64,000 bases of DNA from Actinobacteria bacterium IMCC26207 (lineage in GTDB: Bacteria; Actinomycetota; Acidimicrobiia; Acidimicrobiales; Microtrichaceae). This document shows positions 16,355 through 25,635 of the stretch, piece after piece. The notes beneath the pieces are model-generated. The model did no database searches. It saw only the letters and a list, made by a program, of their open reading frames with translations, and had not been told where the DNA came from. Both the position numbers and the translations under genes were made by a program. The first letter of the stretch is position 1; every line of letters begins with the position of its first letter. The stretch lies in NCBI GenBank assembly GCA_001025035.1, contig LCZK01000010.1, positions 744,001-808,000 on the forward strand. The letters run 5' to 3'.

Positions 16355-18207
16355 GAGAGATCCTTTCCTGCTGGAACGGCAACTTTCTTGGATGCGGCAA
16401 CAGCAATTCGTCCGTCGGTATAGCCCTCAAGGTCATCCACGGGAATTCCGAACCGCTTCGGGTACTCACCAAACTTGGACCGAGCGAACACCACTACTGC
16501 TGGGCGTAAGAAGAAGTAAGCAGTAAAGAGGTCGAGCAGGGTGGCTACACCAAGGTAAAAGGCGAACCCGCGTACGGGGCCAATAGACAGCCAGTACAGA
16601 ACACCTGCACCAATCAGAGAGGCCACATCTGCCTTGACGATAGTGGAATAGGCCGCAGTGAAGGACTTGTCGGCAGAGGAACGTAAGGAGGAACCGTTTC
16701 GTACGTCCTCCTTCAGGCTTTCATAAAACACAATGCTGGAATCCAACGAGATACCAATTGAGGCGACGATGCCAACCACCCCCGCAAGTGTCACGGTGGC
16801 CTGCAGATTGCTCATGATGACCCAGAGCATCGAGGCCGAGAGGCTCAGGCTCACAGCGGTGACCAAGCCGAGCAGTCGGTAGTACAACATCAGATAAGAC
16901 AGAACAATCAGTACCCCGATGAGGCCTGCAATGATTCCCGCCTCGAGTGCGCCTTGCCCAAGGGTTGCAGAGATGGTTTCGGCTTGTTGCGGCTCGAGTT
17001 GTATAGGTAGGGAGCCGTAACGAAGAGCCACAGAGAGCGACTCGGCCTCGTCCTTGGTAAAGCTGCCCGAGATTTGAATGGAGTCGGCATCGAAGGATGG
17101 TGTGTTAATTGTTGGAGCAGAGAGAACCACACCGTCAAGAACAATTCCGAGTTGTCCCTTGCCGCCTCCTTGATCGGGACATGTCGGGTCACCTGCGTAG
17201 CATTTCGCTGCGATTGCATTGAACGCATCGATGTTGTCCACACCGGCCTTGAACGATGGATTCACCGTCCACTTTCCATCTTGTCCCAGACTCGCCGTTG
17301 CCCCTTTGACTGCTCGGCCATCTACTGCTACGGGCCCAAGCTTGTACACCGTTCCGTCTTCGCCCTTCAGGGTGACCTCTCCCTCGGGAGTTTGTTCGGC
17401 CGTAGGCGTGAGCTCTGCTGCTAGTTGCGTTTCAGTTTGGTACAACTCAGCAAACTTGGGGTCATAGACGTTCACGCCCCACTGGTTCAGCGGAGTAGGC
17501 GGAACTGTTGTGGTGGGCGAAGCCGTAGTCGCAGGCTCAGAAGTGGGCACAGGATCGGCACCTGGAGGCGTTTCCTGCGAGGCTGCGCGGCCAGCGAGGA
17601 ACGACCTACCACCTCCGCTAGGAGCCTGAGTCGTGTCCGTCGTTGCTGGCTCGGTTACTACGGTTGCGTCTGCGGGTGCCGCTGCTGGGGCATTGGGGTC
17701 AACAGCAGGAGTTGTAGGGCTCTTTGCCTGCTCATCAGCTACGACCTGTGCCGTGGTGACGCCATCAGGAATCGCAAGTTCCTTGCGGAGCCTGGCGACG
17801 GTTTCGTCGGCTTTGGTTTTGTCCTTACCTGTTGGGAGTTTGCCAACAATGGCGAGAACGGGACGGAACTCAAGTTGCGCCGTTGAACCAACTACTGCGA
17901 GTACCTCGGCTTGGTCTTTTGCTCCAGGCAATTGAACAGAGATGGTGTTTCCCTGACGTGAGACCTCAGGCTCGGCAACACCAAGGGCATCTACTCGCTT
18001 GCGGATGATTTCAATGGCCTGCTCAAACTGCTCATCCGAGACGTTATCGATGACCTTGCCCTTCTCCACGGGTTGCAGGTTGACCGAGATACCACCTTGC
18101 AGGTCAAGGCCTAGCTTGGGACTCTTGCCCATCAAGATGGTCGCAAAGAGCAATCCGTAGACCACGACCATCGTGGCCACCATGATTCGAACTGGGTGCT
18201 GTCGCAT
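16351..18207 (-). CDS. secD: Protein translocase subunit SecD
   Basis: Partner of SecF. The 618 residues show a first membrane helix, LGLDLQGGISVNL (about 32-44), the P1 head, and the C-terminal membrane block with YRLLGLVTAVSLSLSASMLWV and ASIGISLDSSIVFYESLKED. A Pro/Ala/Thr-rich insertion of about 90 residues (roughly 155-245, many TTxxxPT motifs) interrupts P1. Comparable low-complexity inserts are known in actinobacterial SecD. ATG is at 18207. The 142 bases separating it from yajC hold no gene. Confidence 0.95.
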   Translation of the reverse strand: MRQHPVRIMVATMVVVYGLLFATILMGKSPKLGLDLQGGISVNLQPVEKGKVIDNVSDEQFEQAIEIIRKRVDALGVAEPEVSRQGNTISVQLPGAKDQAEVLAVVGSTAQLEFRPVLAIVGKLPTGKDKTKADETVARLRKELAIPDGVTTAQVVADEQAKSPTTPAVDPNAPAAAPADATVVTEPATTDTTQAPSGGGRSFLAGRAASQETPPGADPVPTSEPATTASPTTTVPPTPLNQWGVNVYDPKFAELYQTETQLAAELTPTAEQTPEGEVTLKGEDGTVYKLGPVAVDGRAVKGATASLGQDGKWTVNPSFKAGVDNIDAFNAIAAKCYAGDPTCPDQGGGKGQLGIVLDGVVLSAPTINTPSFDADSIQISGSFTKDEAESLSVALRYGSLPIQLEPQQAETISATLGQGALEAGIIAGLIGVLIVLSYLMLYYRLLGLVTAVSLSLSASMLWVIMSNLQATVTLAGVVGIVASIGISLDSSIVFYESLKEDVRNGSSLRSSADKSFTAAYSTIVKADVASLIGAGVLYWLSIGPVRGFAFYLGVATLLDLFTAYFFLRPAVVVFARSKFGEYPKRFGIPVDDLEGYTDGRIAVAASKKVAVPAGKDLS

Positions 18208-18349
18208 TGACTTCCTTCGAGAGATCTAAGGTTCTGTGAGGTTGCTACAAGGGCAGCGGTAGGGAGAACCGCAGAGTTTGTGAACCCTAGGTGACCCCTT
18301 GCTACGCCCTGTGCCCCTCAGAAGAACAGTAAATGTACTTCTTTGTTCC

Positions 18350-18844
18350 CTACTTCTTGTTGATCTGCTCCGAGGAAGCCTGAGAATCAACTTCTGTAGG
18401 TTCTGAATCTTCAGAGTTTTCGGTAACCTCGGCGCTCTCAGCATCCTCAGGTGCTGCACCACCTAGGGCTCCAGCGAGCAAGCCCTTGCGGCTACGAGAG
18501 GCACCTTTGGAACTTGACTTACCTTTTTCGGCTACGGCGGGTTCGGCCAAGCTCTTCGCAACACCGGACTTGGCGATGCGAATCACTACATCGGTGTCAA
18601 TCTCTATGTGATAGAGGTCATCCTCGGCAAAGGTGATCGTCCCGATGATTCCACCAGTCGTAATGACCTCATCACCGACATCGAGCTTTGACAACAGTGC
18701 GGCCTGCTTTTGCCGCTGTTTCCGCTGCGGCATGATCGTCATGTACAAGATCGCGCCCATAGGGATCAGGATGATGAGGAGACCAGTAATGCTACCGCCG
18801 CCCTTTTTTTCTTGAGCGAGGATGGTCAGGAGGAAAGTAATCAC
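18350..18844 (-). CDS. yajC: Preprotein translocase accessory subunit YajC
   Basis: Small single-span membrane protein of the SecDF-YajC complex. It has 164 residues from GTG at 18844: a short N-terminus, a membrane helix (SITGLLIILIPMGAILYMTIM), QRKQRQKQAALLSKLDVGDEVITTGGIIGTI and a small soluble domain, all typical. The last 65 or so residues (Ser/Lys then Glu-rich) extend beyond the usual 85-110 residue YajC. It precedes secD-secF in the same direction, as in most bacteria. Confidence 0.93.
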   Translation of the reverse strand: MITFLLTILAQEKKGGGSITGLLIILIPMGAILYMTIMPQRKQRQKQAALLSKLDVGDEVITTGGIIGTITFAEDDLYHIEIDTDVVIRIAKSGVAKSLAEPAVAEKGKSSSKGASRSRKGLLAGALGGAAPEDAESAEVTENSEDSEPTEVDSQASSEQINKK

Positions 18845-18905
18845 AGTGGGTAGAGTCTAGGCCCTTGCATCTGTCGATCAGAACTCCACTACGGGCCTGC
18901 AGTGG

Positions 18906-20045
18906 TTACTCCCCTAGCCCGGGCCCCATTGTCGACCAGACAGGGGTGACTTGGGAACGGAAATCTTCAAGCTTCCCAGCCAGAATTGCGGTGCGGATCT
19001 GATCCACAAAACCCAAAATCCAAGTCAGGTTATGAATGGTGCAGAGCGTGTGCGCAGTGCTCTCACCAAGGCAACTCAAGTGGCGGAGTAGGCCTCGGGG
19101 ATAATTGACGCAGGTGGCGCAGGGGCAGTTTGGATCGACTGGATCCTCACTTCGAGCAAACTCGGCTCGCTTGATGTTCAGTCGCCCGCCATTTGTGAGC
19201 AGCGTCCCGTGACGTGCAAGGCGGGTAGGCAGGACGCAATCAAACATGTCCACTCCGAGCGAGACTGCTTCAAGAATCGAAAGCGGATCCCCCACGCCCA
19301 TCAAGTAGCGCGGTTGGTCGACCGGAAGCTCAGCGAGTGCAGACTGCAACGCTGGCAACATTCGCTCTCTGGTCTCTCCAACAGACAGTCCGCCCACAGC
19401 GTAAGCATCGAAATCAAGCGCTACCGTGCGCTGCGCAGACTCGCGTCGCAACGTGATGTTGTCTCCGCCTTGCACAATGCCGAGCAATGCTTGGTCATGG
19501 GTACGGCGATGTGCGAGACGTGCGCGAGCAGCCCACGCAGCGGTGGTCTCTACGGCTTCGCGAAGCACTGACTCAGTCGAGGGAAGTGGCGCGCAGACAT
19601 CAAGAACCATCTGCATATCAGCCCCGAGCAACTCTTGAGTCTTGACCGCCCCTTCTGGAGTGAGCATGTGACTCGTCCCGTCATAGGTGGACTTGAACCT
19701 TGCCCCCTCAGCGGTCACCTTGGGGGCAAGAGAAAACACCTGATACCCGCCAGAGTCGGTCAGCATATGCCCCGTGAATCCGCTAAAGCGGTGCAATCCT
19801 CCAAGGGTGTCCACGGTCTCTGCCCCGGGTCTGAGCATGAGGTGATATGTATTTGCGAGCAGAATCTCGGCCCGGCTGCCTTCAGGCGTGCGCAGGCCAG
19901 CGAGTTCATGAGTGCTCAGGGACCTGATGGCACCCCGAGTACCTACAGGCATGAACACGGGAGTTGCAAACGAGCCTCGAGCGGTGCTGACGACGCCAGT
20001 TCGGGCCAGACCATCTGTGGCTGTGATCTCAAGCTTGAGCTTCAT
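18906..20045 (-). CDS. tgt: Queuine/preQ1 tRNA-ribosyltransferase Tgt
   Basis: Exchanges guanine-34 for preQ1 in GUN-anticodon tRNAs on the way to queuosine. About 379 residues. The first catalytic Asp lies in MLTDSGGYQVFSL; the nucleophile region is VGGLSVGE...YLMGVGDP...DMFDCVLPTR. The zinc site is CPCATC...H near the C-terminus. I prefer ATG at 20045, because AAAGGG lies 5 nt upstream of it; the GTG at 20051 overlaps that ribosome-binding site. It overlaps the end of queA by 17 bases. Confidence 0.95.
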   Translation of the reverse strand: MKLKLEITATDGLARTGVVSTARGSFATPVFMPVGTRGAIRSLSTHELAGLRTPEGSRAEILLANTYHLMLRPGAETVDTLGGLHRFSGFTGHMLTDSGGYQVFSLAPKVTAEGARFKSTYDGTSHMLTPEGAVKTQELLGADMQMVLDVCAPLPSTESVLREAVETTAAWAARARLAHRRTHDQALLGIVQGGDNITLRRESAQRTVALDFDAYAVGGLSVGETRERMLPALQSALAELPVDQPRYLMGVGDPLSILEAVSLGVDMFDCVLPTRLARHGTLLTNGGRLNIKRAEFARSEDPVDPNCPCATCVNYPRGLLRHLSCLGESTAHTLCTIHNLTWILGFVDQIRTAILAGKLEDFRSQVTPVWSTMGPGLGE

Positions 20046-21102
20046 GGTCACCCTTTAGACTAGGTCCTCGTTGCAGCAGCGGTCCTCGTTGCAGAAGCAT
20101 GGCATCCCCGAATGACAGGAATCGGTAGTCACGTTGCAGAGCGGTGCTGTAGAGATCTCGCCAACTTGGACCAATAAAAGCCTGAATCATTGCGAGCAAT
20201 GATGAGCGTGGCAGATGAAAGTTAGTCATCAAGACGTCCACCACCTCGAACTGAAAACCGGGGGTAATGAACAGTCGCGTTCTGCCCTGAAGTTGGGAAC
20301 TCGCAGCGGCTGATTCAAGGGCGCGAACACTAGTTGTGCCTACTGCGACAACACGCCGACCTGTGGCCTGAGCAGTCTTGACCTGCTCCCATGTCTCGGC
20401 AGGTACCTGATACCACTCCGAATGAATCTGGTGATCCTCAAGGTTCTCTGCAGTCACTGGGCGAAAGGTATCGAGGCCAACAACGAGTTCTACTGTGTTG
20501 ATCTGCACGCCCTTCTCTGCGATCTTCGCCAAAAGCTCGGCAGTGATGTGCAGGCCCGCCGTTGGCGCAGCAGCGGAAGCTGGACGATGCGAGAACACCG
20601 TCTGATAGCGCTCTTGATCGCTGAGTCGCTCATGGATATACGGAGGCAAGGGAGCCTCTCCCGAACGTTCGAGTTCTTGTAGCAAATTTCCCTGATGGAT
20701 CGGACGGACTTTTCTTCGGCCCTGCCCAAGGTCTTCACCGATTTCAAATTTCAGGGATCCAACGGCGGCTCTGACTTGCTCCCCAGCGCGCATCTTGCGA
20801 GATGGCCGACAAAGTGCCTCCCACCATCCTTCATCTTCGTCTTCGAGTGGCTCCAGCAGGAGGACCTCACCTGCACCTCCGCCGGAGCGAAGTACAGCCA
20901 CCCTCGCTGGCAGCACCCTGGTCTCATTCAGAATGAGTAGATCACTCGGCAGCAAAAAGTCAGCTAGATCCGCCACGACCGCATCTTGAGGCTGAGCCTC
21001 AGGGCCCAGATCGACCAGCAATTTTGCCGAGTCTCGGGGAGTAACTGGGGTTTGCGCAATGGCGGCCTCGGGTAGGTCGTAGTTCAGGTCCTCGGTGCGC
21101 AT
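20029..21102 (-). CDS. queA: S-adenosylmethionine:tRNA ribosyltransferase-isomerase QueA
   Basis: Adds the epoxycyclopentanediol moiety from SAM to preQ1-modified tRNA. The 357 residues begin with MRTEDLNYDLPEAAIAQTPV and contain RDSAKLLVDL, LLILNETRVLPARV, SAAAPTAGLHIT and VGTTSVRALESAA, all QueA hallmarks. The C-terminus carries the duplication LLQRGPLLQRGP caused by a local tandem DNA repeat, extending the protein into the tgt start. No epoxyqueuosine reductase gene is seen in the window. Confidence 0.95.
   Translation of the reverse strand: MRTEDLNYDLPEAAIAQTPVTPRDSAKLLVDLGPEAQPQDAVVADLADFLLPSDLLILNETRVLPARVAVLRSGGGAGEVLLLEPLEDEDEGWWEALCRPSRKMRAGEQVRAAVGSLKFEIGEDLGQGRRKVRPIHQGNLLQELERSGEAPLPPYIHERLSDQERYQTVFSHRPASAAAPTAGLHITAELLAKIAEKGVQINTVELVVGLDTFRPVTAENLEDHQIHSEWYQVPAETWEQVKTAQATGRRVVAVGTTSVRALESAAASSQLQGRTRLFITPGFQFEVVDVLMTNFHLPRSSLLAMIQAFIGPSWRDLYSTALQRDYRFLSFGDAMLLQRGPLLQRGPSLKGDHEAQA
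20063..20098. repeat. 18-bp tandem duplication at the 3' end of queA
   Basis: GGTCCTCGTTGCAG(C/A)... occurs at 20063-20080 and 20081-20098, with 17 of 18 bases identical. On the coding strand this doubles an LLQRGP-type peptide in the QueA tail. Confidence 0.85.
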
Positions 21103-21121
21103 ACGAGTAACAGACGCCCGA

Positions 21122-22270
21122 TTAGAAGCCCATCGATTTACCGATGATCTCTTTCATAATCTCGGTGGTTCCGCCATAGATCGAGGTCACTCGAGCATCC
21201 GTGTAGGCGCGACCTACTGCATACTCGTTCATGTAGCCGTAGCCCCCGTGTAGCTGCACACAGATGTCAGCCACCTTCTTTTGGAGTTCGGTGCACCACC
21301 ATTTCGACATTGCGGCTTCCTCTGCAGTCAGCGTCCCCTCGTTGAGGGCAAGCACGCTCTTATCGATAAAGCTCTCGGCGATGGTGATCTCGGTTTGCAT
21401 TTCGGCAAGCTTGAAGCGGCTGTTCTGAAAGCTGCCGATCTTTTGTCCGAATGCGGTGCGCTCGTTGCAGTACTCGGTGGTCCAATTCAGAATCGCCCGC
21501 GCATGTGCAACGCCGGCCATCGCTATCGAGAGCCGCTCCTGTGGCAGATTCTTGACGAGCAACTTGAACCCTTGGCCCTCATCGCCAATCCGGTTCTCTA
21601 CGGGAACACGAACATCACTGAAGAACAACTCCGCTGTGTCCTGAGAATGCATGCCGAGTTTGTCTAGGTTGCGGCCTCGAACGAATCCTTCCATCCCAGT
21701 CTCGACCACAAGCAGTGACATGCCAGCGTGCCGCTGGGTGGGGTCGGTCTTGCAGGCAACGATGACGAGGTCCGACAAGATCCCGTTCGTGATGAAGGTT
21801 TTGGAACCGTTCAGAATGTAGGTGTCGCCATCTCTTAGTGCAGTGGTGCTCATCGATGCCAAATCGGATCCAATGCCCGGCTCTGTCATAGCCACTGCAG
21901 TAATCAGTTCACCCGAGGCAATCCCCGGTAGCCAGCGTGCCTGCTGCTCTTCATTGCAATAATCCAAGAAATAGGGAAGGCACACATCGCTATGAAGGGT
22001 CATCCCCAACCCTGCTGGGTACACGTCGGCTGAACAGATTTCTTCGGCAATGATCAAGTTGTATCGAAAGTCGTCGACTCCTGCGCCACCGAATTTTTCG
22101 GGAACGGACATTGCCAAGAACCCAGAGGCACCGGCCTTTGCAAAGACCTCACGGTCGATCACTCCGGCGGCTTCCCACTCCTCACGATGGGGCACCAGTT
22201 CACGTTCCAAGAAGGTACGAAAAGCTTTGCGGAACATCTCGTGTTCTTCTTCGAATAGTGAACGCTCCAT
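21122..22270 (-). CDS. Acyl-CoA dehydrogenase (long-chain type)
   Basis: FAD enzyme forming the alpha-beta double bond of acyl-CoA in beta-oxidation. The 382 residues show the N-terminal helical domain, the flavin/substrate segment VAMTEPGIGSDLASM and FITNG, and the C-terminal QLHGGYGYMNEYAVGRAYTDARVTSIYGGTTEI. IYGGT lacks the Glu that is the base in medium-chain enzymes. LPQERLSIA carries the Glu used by long-chain-type members, so activity is likely. ATG at 22270 has AAGGAG upstream. It ends 19 bases before queA; whether the two are co-transcribed is open. The 139 bases upstream (22271-22409) are A/G-rich on the plus strand and gene-free. Confidence 0.9.
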   Translation of the reverse strand: MERSLFEEEHEMFRKAFRTFLERELVPHREEWEAAGVIDREVFAKAGASGFLAMSVPEKFGGAGVDDFRYNLIIAEEICSADVYPAGLGMTLHSDVCLPYFLDYCNEEQQARWLPGIASGELITAVAMTEPGIGSDLASMSTTALRDGDTYILNGSKTFITNGILSDLVIVACKTDPTQRHAGMSLLVVETGMEGFVRGRNLDKLGMHSQDTAELFFSDVRVPVENRIGDEGQGFKLLVKNLPQERLSIAMAGVAHARAILNWTTEYCNERTAFGQKIGSFQNSRFKLAEMQTEITIAESFIDKSVLALNEGTLTAEEAAMSKWWCTELQKKVADICVQLHGGYGYMNEYAVGRAYTDARVTSIYGGTTEIMKEIIGKSMGF

Positions 22271-22409
22271 CGGGAAACTCCTTGAATTAGGTGGGGGTCA
22301 GTGGAAAATACCTAGGAAACAGAAATGCTCTATGACTAGCAAAGCACGAGATCAAGAAAAGAAGAAGCTGAGACTAGGGGTAAAACACAATTCACACGTG
22401 TCCCCGCAC

Positions 22410-23546
22410 TTATTCAAAGAGGGAAAGGTCAGTTCCTTCTTGTGCCGCAGCAGGGGGAACTAATCCCAGATGCTTCCAAGCAGCCGTAGTGGCCATTCTG
22501 CCGCGAGGGGTTCGCAACATGAGTCCTTGTTGGATCAAGAACGGCTCGTAGACATCTTCAACAGTCTCGGTAGGCTCCGACACTGCAATGGCTAAGGTCG
22601 ACAGCCCAATCGGGCCGCCGCCGAAGCGTTGACACAGAGCGGAGAGGATTGACCGGTCTAATTTGTCTAGTCCGAGGGAATCGATACCGAAGATCTCTAG
22701 GCCTTGTTGGGCTGCGGCTGCGTTAATGCGGCCGTCTCCCTCGACCTCGGCCACGTCTCTGACTCGACGCAGCAGGCGATTGGCTATACGAGGAGTTCCG
22801 CGAGATCGGCGGGCAATCTCAACTGCTCCTTCTGAGTCGATCTCTACGTCAAGAATCGCCGCGGCGCGTTGCACGATGGCTTGTAAGTCATGCGGCTCGT
22901 AATAATCCAATCTGGCTACAAGTCCAAAGCGATCTCTGAGCGGACCGGTTATGAGCCCAGTTCGGGTGGTTGCACCAACTAGGCAGAAGTTAGGTAGATC
23001 AAGTCGAATCGACCGGGCCGCTGGCCCCTTGCCAAGAACGATGTCGAGCTGAAAATCCTCCATTGCGGGATAGAGGACCTCCTCGATAGAGCGCGAGAGA
23101 CGATGGATCTCGTCGATGAAGAGCACGTCTCCCTCTCCGAGTTTCGTCAGAATCGCAGCGAGGTCTCCGGGGCGTTCGAGCGCTGGCCCCGAGGTGACAT
23201 GCAGTGTGACGTCCATTTCTGCTGCAACGATGACAGAGAGGGAAGTCTTGCCAAGCCCTGGAGGACCTGCGAACAGAAAGTGATCGGGTGCCTGCCCGCG
23301 ACGGCGAGCTGCTTCAAGAATGACCGAGAGTCGACGTTTGAGTTCTGTCTGGCCAACAAACTCTGCGAGGGAACGTGGCCGCAGCGATAGCACTGGATCA
23401 GAAGCATCATCGAGAACATCGGCGCGAATGCCCGAGTCCGCTTCCGTGGCTCCTAGTGTCTGGCTTCCTGCCGAGGCCACAGGGCTGCCTTCGAGTTCAC
23501 GATCTTCCTCATCGGGCACAGGGTCCAGTAGTTCATCTCGGGCCAT
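22410..23546 (-). CDS. ruvB: Holliday junction branch-migration ATPase RuvB
   Basis: AAA+ motor driving branch migration with RuvA. The 378 residues have Walker [10 protein letters not shown], Walker [11 protein letters not shown], sensor [18 protein letters not shown], and the C-terminal winged-helix domain ([17 protein letters not shown]). The N-terminal 45 residues form an acidic, probably disordered extension. It is third in the ruvC-ruvA-ruvB operon, 27 bases after ruvA, and so under the SOS box at the ruvC start. Confidence 0.97.
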   Translation of the reverse strand: MARDELLDPVPDEEDRELEGSPVASAGSQTLGATEADSGIRADVLDDASDPVLSLRPRSLAEFVGQTELKRRLSVILEAARRRGQAPDHFLFAGPPGLGKTSLSVIVAAEMDVTLHVTSGPALERPGDLAAILTKLGEGDVLFIDEIHRLSRSIEEVLYPAMEDFQLDIVLGKGPAARSIRLDLPNFCLVGATTRTGLITGPLRDRFGLVARLDYYEPHDLQAIVQRAAAILDVEIDSEGAVEIARRSRGTPRIANRLLRRVRDVAEVEGDGRINAAAAQQGLEIFGIDSLGLDKLDRSILSALCQRFGGGPIGLSTLAIAVSEPTETVEDVYEPFLIQQGLMLRTPRGRMATTAAWKHLGLVPPAAAQEGTDLSLFE

Positions 23547-23573
23547 CAGGCTGCCTTTGTCCTAGTCATGTTG

Positions 23574-24173
23574 TTAGGCCGCCGCTAGTCGCTGCAGCGC
23601 TTGCCGCAAGAGGTCAGAGGTATCGGTGGCCTCGGGCAACTCTGAGAGAACTCGGGCAACCTCCTCCGGGCCGTATCCCAGGCCGAGCAGAGCATCTCGC
23701 ACGTCTCCGCGAGCAGAGTTGCCCGCAGTGCCAGCGCCACCTCCAGCCGATGAAGACGCAACTCCCTCCGGCACCTTGAGTCGTGTCTTTAGCTCAATGA
23801 GCAGCCGTGCGGCTGTCTTCTTTCCTACCCCGGGCACCATACAGAGCCCATCGATGTCATCTGTTGCGAGCACCTGTCGAAGACCAAGTGGAGAATGAAC
23901 GGACAGGATTGCAAGGCCCATTGAGGGACCAACGCCATGAGTGGAAATCAGCGTTTCAAACACGCGTCGCTCGTCAAGAGAACCAAAGCCAAAGAGGGTC
24001 CCCGCGTCTTCGCGCTGATGGTGATGAATGAAGAGGAACACCTCGGAACCTATTGACCCGACCTGATCCACCACAGCTGGGGTGACTTGGACTCGATACC
24101 CCAAGCCGGCAACTTCGATCAGCAGTTCGGCATCGGTACGATCCAACAGTTCTCCTCGCAGGGAGCCGATCAT
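23574..24173 (-). CDS. ruvA: Holliday junction DNA-binding subunit RuvA
   Basis: Tetrameric junction-binding protein. The 199 residues start with MIGSLRGELLDR, an N-terminal OB domain. Helix-hairpin-helix segments follow (STHGVGPSMGLAIL; CMVPGVGKKTAARLLIELK). A Gly/Ala/Ser linker precedes the C-terminal RuvB-binding three-helix domain (VRDALLGLGYGPEEVARVL). ATG at 24173 overlaps the ruvC stop by 4 bases. Confidence 0.96.
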   Translation of the reverse strand: MIGSLRGELLDRTDAELLIEVAGLGYRVQVTPAVVDQVGSIGSEVFLFIHHHQREDAGTLFGFGSLDERRVFETLISTHGVGPSMGLAILSVHSPLGLRQVLATDDIDGLCMVPGVGKKTAARLLIELKTRLKVPEGVASSSAGGGAGTAGNSARGDVRDALLGLGYGPEEVARVLSELPEATDTSDLLRQALQRLAAA

Positions 24174-24676
24174 GTGGACGTACCCCGGACTGAAGCGAAC
24201 TGCAATCCAGCAGTAAAGGCCACATGCGTCAGTGCAATCGCAGCAGCATCAGCGGCGTCGGCAGGGCGAGGCGGTTCATCGAGTTTGAGTAGGACCTGCA
24301 CCATCTGTTGCACCTGTTCTTTATCTGCGCCGCCGTAGCCAGCTACAGCATCTTTGACCTGATTTGGCGAATACTCCACGACGTCTATGCCCCTGCTCGC
24401 CGCTTCGGCCATCACAATTCCCGAGGCCTGAGCAACCGACATTGCTGTTCGCACATTGGTTTGAAACAACACGCGCTCTATGGCCACAGCCTGAGGAGAA
24501 AACTCATTCAGTAGTTGGCGAATATCGGCCCAAAGTTCAGCTAGGCGGACGGGAATTGCTGAAGCGGGGTCAGTACGAAGCACGCCAAGCGCTACGGCTT
24601 CGGTCTTGTGGCGAGATACCCGCAAAACGCAATAGCCGCAACGAGTCAAACCAGGGTCAACTCCAAGAACGAACAC
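24170..24676 (-). CDS. ruvC: Holliday junction resolvase RuvC
   Basis: RNase H-fold endonuclease resolving junctions. The 168 residues carry acidic catalytic residues in GVDPGLTRCG (Asp7), AIERVLFQ (Glu) and the C-terminal DAADAAAIALTH. YSPNQVKDAVAGYGGADKEQV matches the substrate-binding region. The start is GTG at 24676, and the LexA-type box CGAAC-N4-GTTCG spans it. A -10 element places the transcription start on the GTG itself, suggesting a leaderless message. It is first gene of ruvCAB. Confidence 0.96.
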   Translation of the reverse strand: MFVLGVDPGLTRCGYCVLRVSRHKTEAVALGVLRTDPASAIPVRLAELWADIRQLLNEFSPQAVAIERVLFQTNVRTAMSVAQASGIVMAEAASRGIDVVEYSPNQVKDAVAGYGGADKEQVQQMVQVLLKLDEPPRPADAADAAAIALTHVAFTAGLQFASVRGTST

Positions 24677-24689
24677 AGGTTCGATCTTA
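24670..24689 (-). promoter_or_regulatory. LexA (SOS) box and -10 element over the ruvC start
   Basis: On the minus strand -10 TAAGAT (24689-24684) is followed directly by the dyad CGAACCTGTGTTCG (24683-24670). The ruvC GTG (24676-24674) lies inside the dyad, 7 nt from the -10, so the predicted transcription start coincides with the start codon. No good -35 was found. It matches the actinobacterial SOS consensus at 13 of 14 positions. Confidence 0.75.
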
Positions 24690-24742
24690 GTATCAGCGGA
24701 GTTCTCACCGTGTGACCCCGAACTCAGCGGTGCCCTGAACCG

Positions 24743-25492
24743 CTACTGCGCAAGCTGTTCGAGTAAAGCATCGGGGATGTCGAAGTTTGCGTAGACATCC
24801 TGCACATCATCGTTCTCTTCTAATGCGTCGATGAGCTTGAGTACGGACCTCACAGCAGCGATGTCGTCGAGCTCAACCATTGATGTGGGAATCATCGTGA
24901 GGTCAGAGGAGTCAACGGTGACCCCTTCTTTTTCGAGTGCCGTGCGCAGGATGGATGTCAGGGTTGCCTCGCAAGTAACCGCCCAGAATTCACCGTCACG
25001 GGCCACATCGTCCGCTCCGGCATCAAGCGCTGCCATCATGATCTCGTCCTCGTCCATGGTTCCAACTACATGGAGGATTCCCTTGCGCTCGAACTGCCAA
25101 GCAACGGCACCGGGTTCTGCAATAGATCCACCAAGTTTAGAGAAGGTGGAACGCATCTCTGGGCCCGTACGATTGCGATTGTCAGTGAGGGTCTCGACAA
25201 AAACAGCAACCCCGTGACCGGCGTAGCCCTCGTAGTTCACTTCCTCGTAGATAACCCCTTCGAGTTCACCCGTGCCCCGCTTGATAGCCCGCTCAATCGT
25301 GTCGATCGGAACAGAGGCGTCTCTGGCTTTTTGGAACATGGTCCGCAAGTTCGGATTCATGTCTGGGTCTCCCCCACCATTCTTTGCCGCCACCTCGACC
25401 TGCCGAATCAACTTGGCAAAGAGCTTGCCTCGCTTGACGTCGGCTGCCCCTTTTTTGTGTTTGATTGTTGCCCATTTGGAGTGGCCGGACAT
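24743..25492 (-). CDS. yebC: YebC/PmpR family DNA-binding regulator
   Basis: Conserved 249-residue protein of the YebC family, described in various bacteria as a transcriptional regulator and, more recently, as a factor easing translation of proline stretches. The N-terminus MSGHSKWATIKHKKGAADVKRGKLFAKL is the family signature; RGTGELEGVIYEEVNYEGYAGHGVAV marks domain 2. ATG at 25492 has AAAGGGG upstream. It lies between pdxT and ruvC, as in mycobacteria. Confidence 0.95.
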   Translation of the reverse strand: MSGHSKWATIKHKKGAADVKRGKLFAKLIRQVEVAAKNGGGDPDMNPNLRTMFQKARDASVPIDTIERAIKRGTGELEGVIYEEVNYEGYAGHGVAVFVETLTDNRNRTGPEMRSTFSKLGGSIAEPGAVAWQFERKGILHVVGTMDEDEIMMAALDAGADDVARDGEFWAVTCEATLTSILRTALEKEGVTVDSSDLTMIPTSMVELDDIAAVRSVLKLIDALEENDDVQDVYANFDIPDALLEQLAQ

Positions 25493-25587
25493 GTAGTTCC
25501 CCTTTGGTATTAGCTGCTAGCTGAGCTGCTGCTCTAGGTGTCGCTGTTGGCTGTAGTAACTGGTTCGCTGTACTGGATTGATCGGTT

Positions 25588-25634
25588 TAGAAATTCGCTC
25601 GGTGTAGAAATTCGCTCGGTGTAGAGATTGGGTA
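25588..25634. repeat. 17-bp tandem repeat between yebC and pdxT
   Basis: TAGAAATTCGCTCGGTG occurs at 25588-25604 and 25605-25621, with a degenerate third copy beginning TAGAGATT. It lies in the 143-base gap between the yebC start and the pdxT stop, ending one base before that stop codon (25636-25638). Confidence 0.85.
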
Positions 25635-25635
25635 G

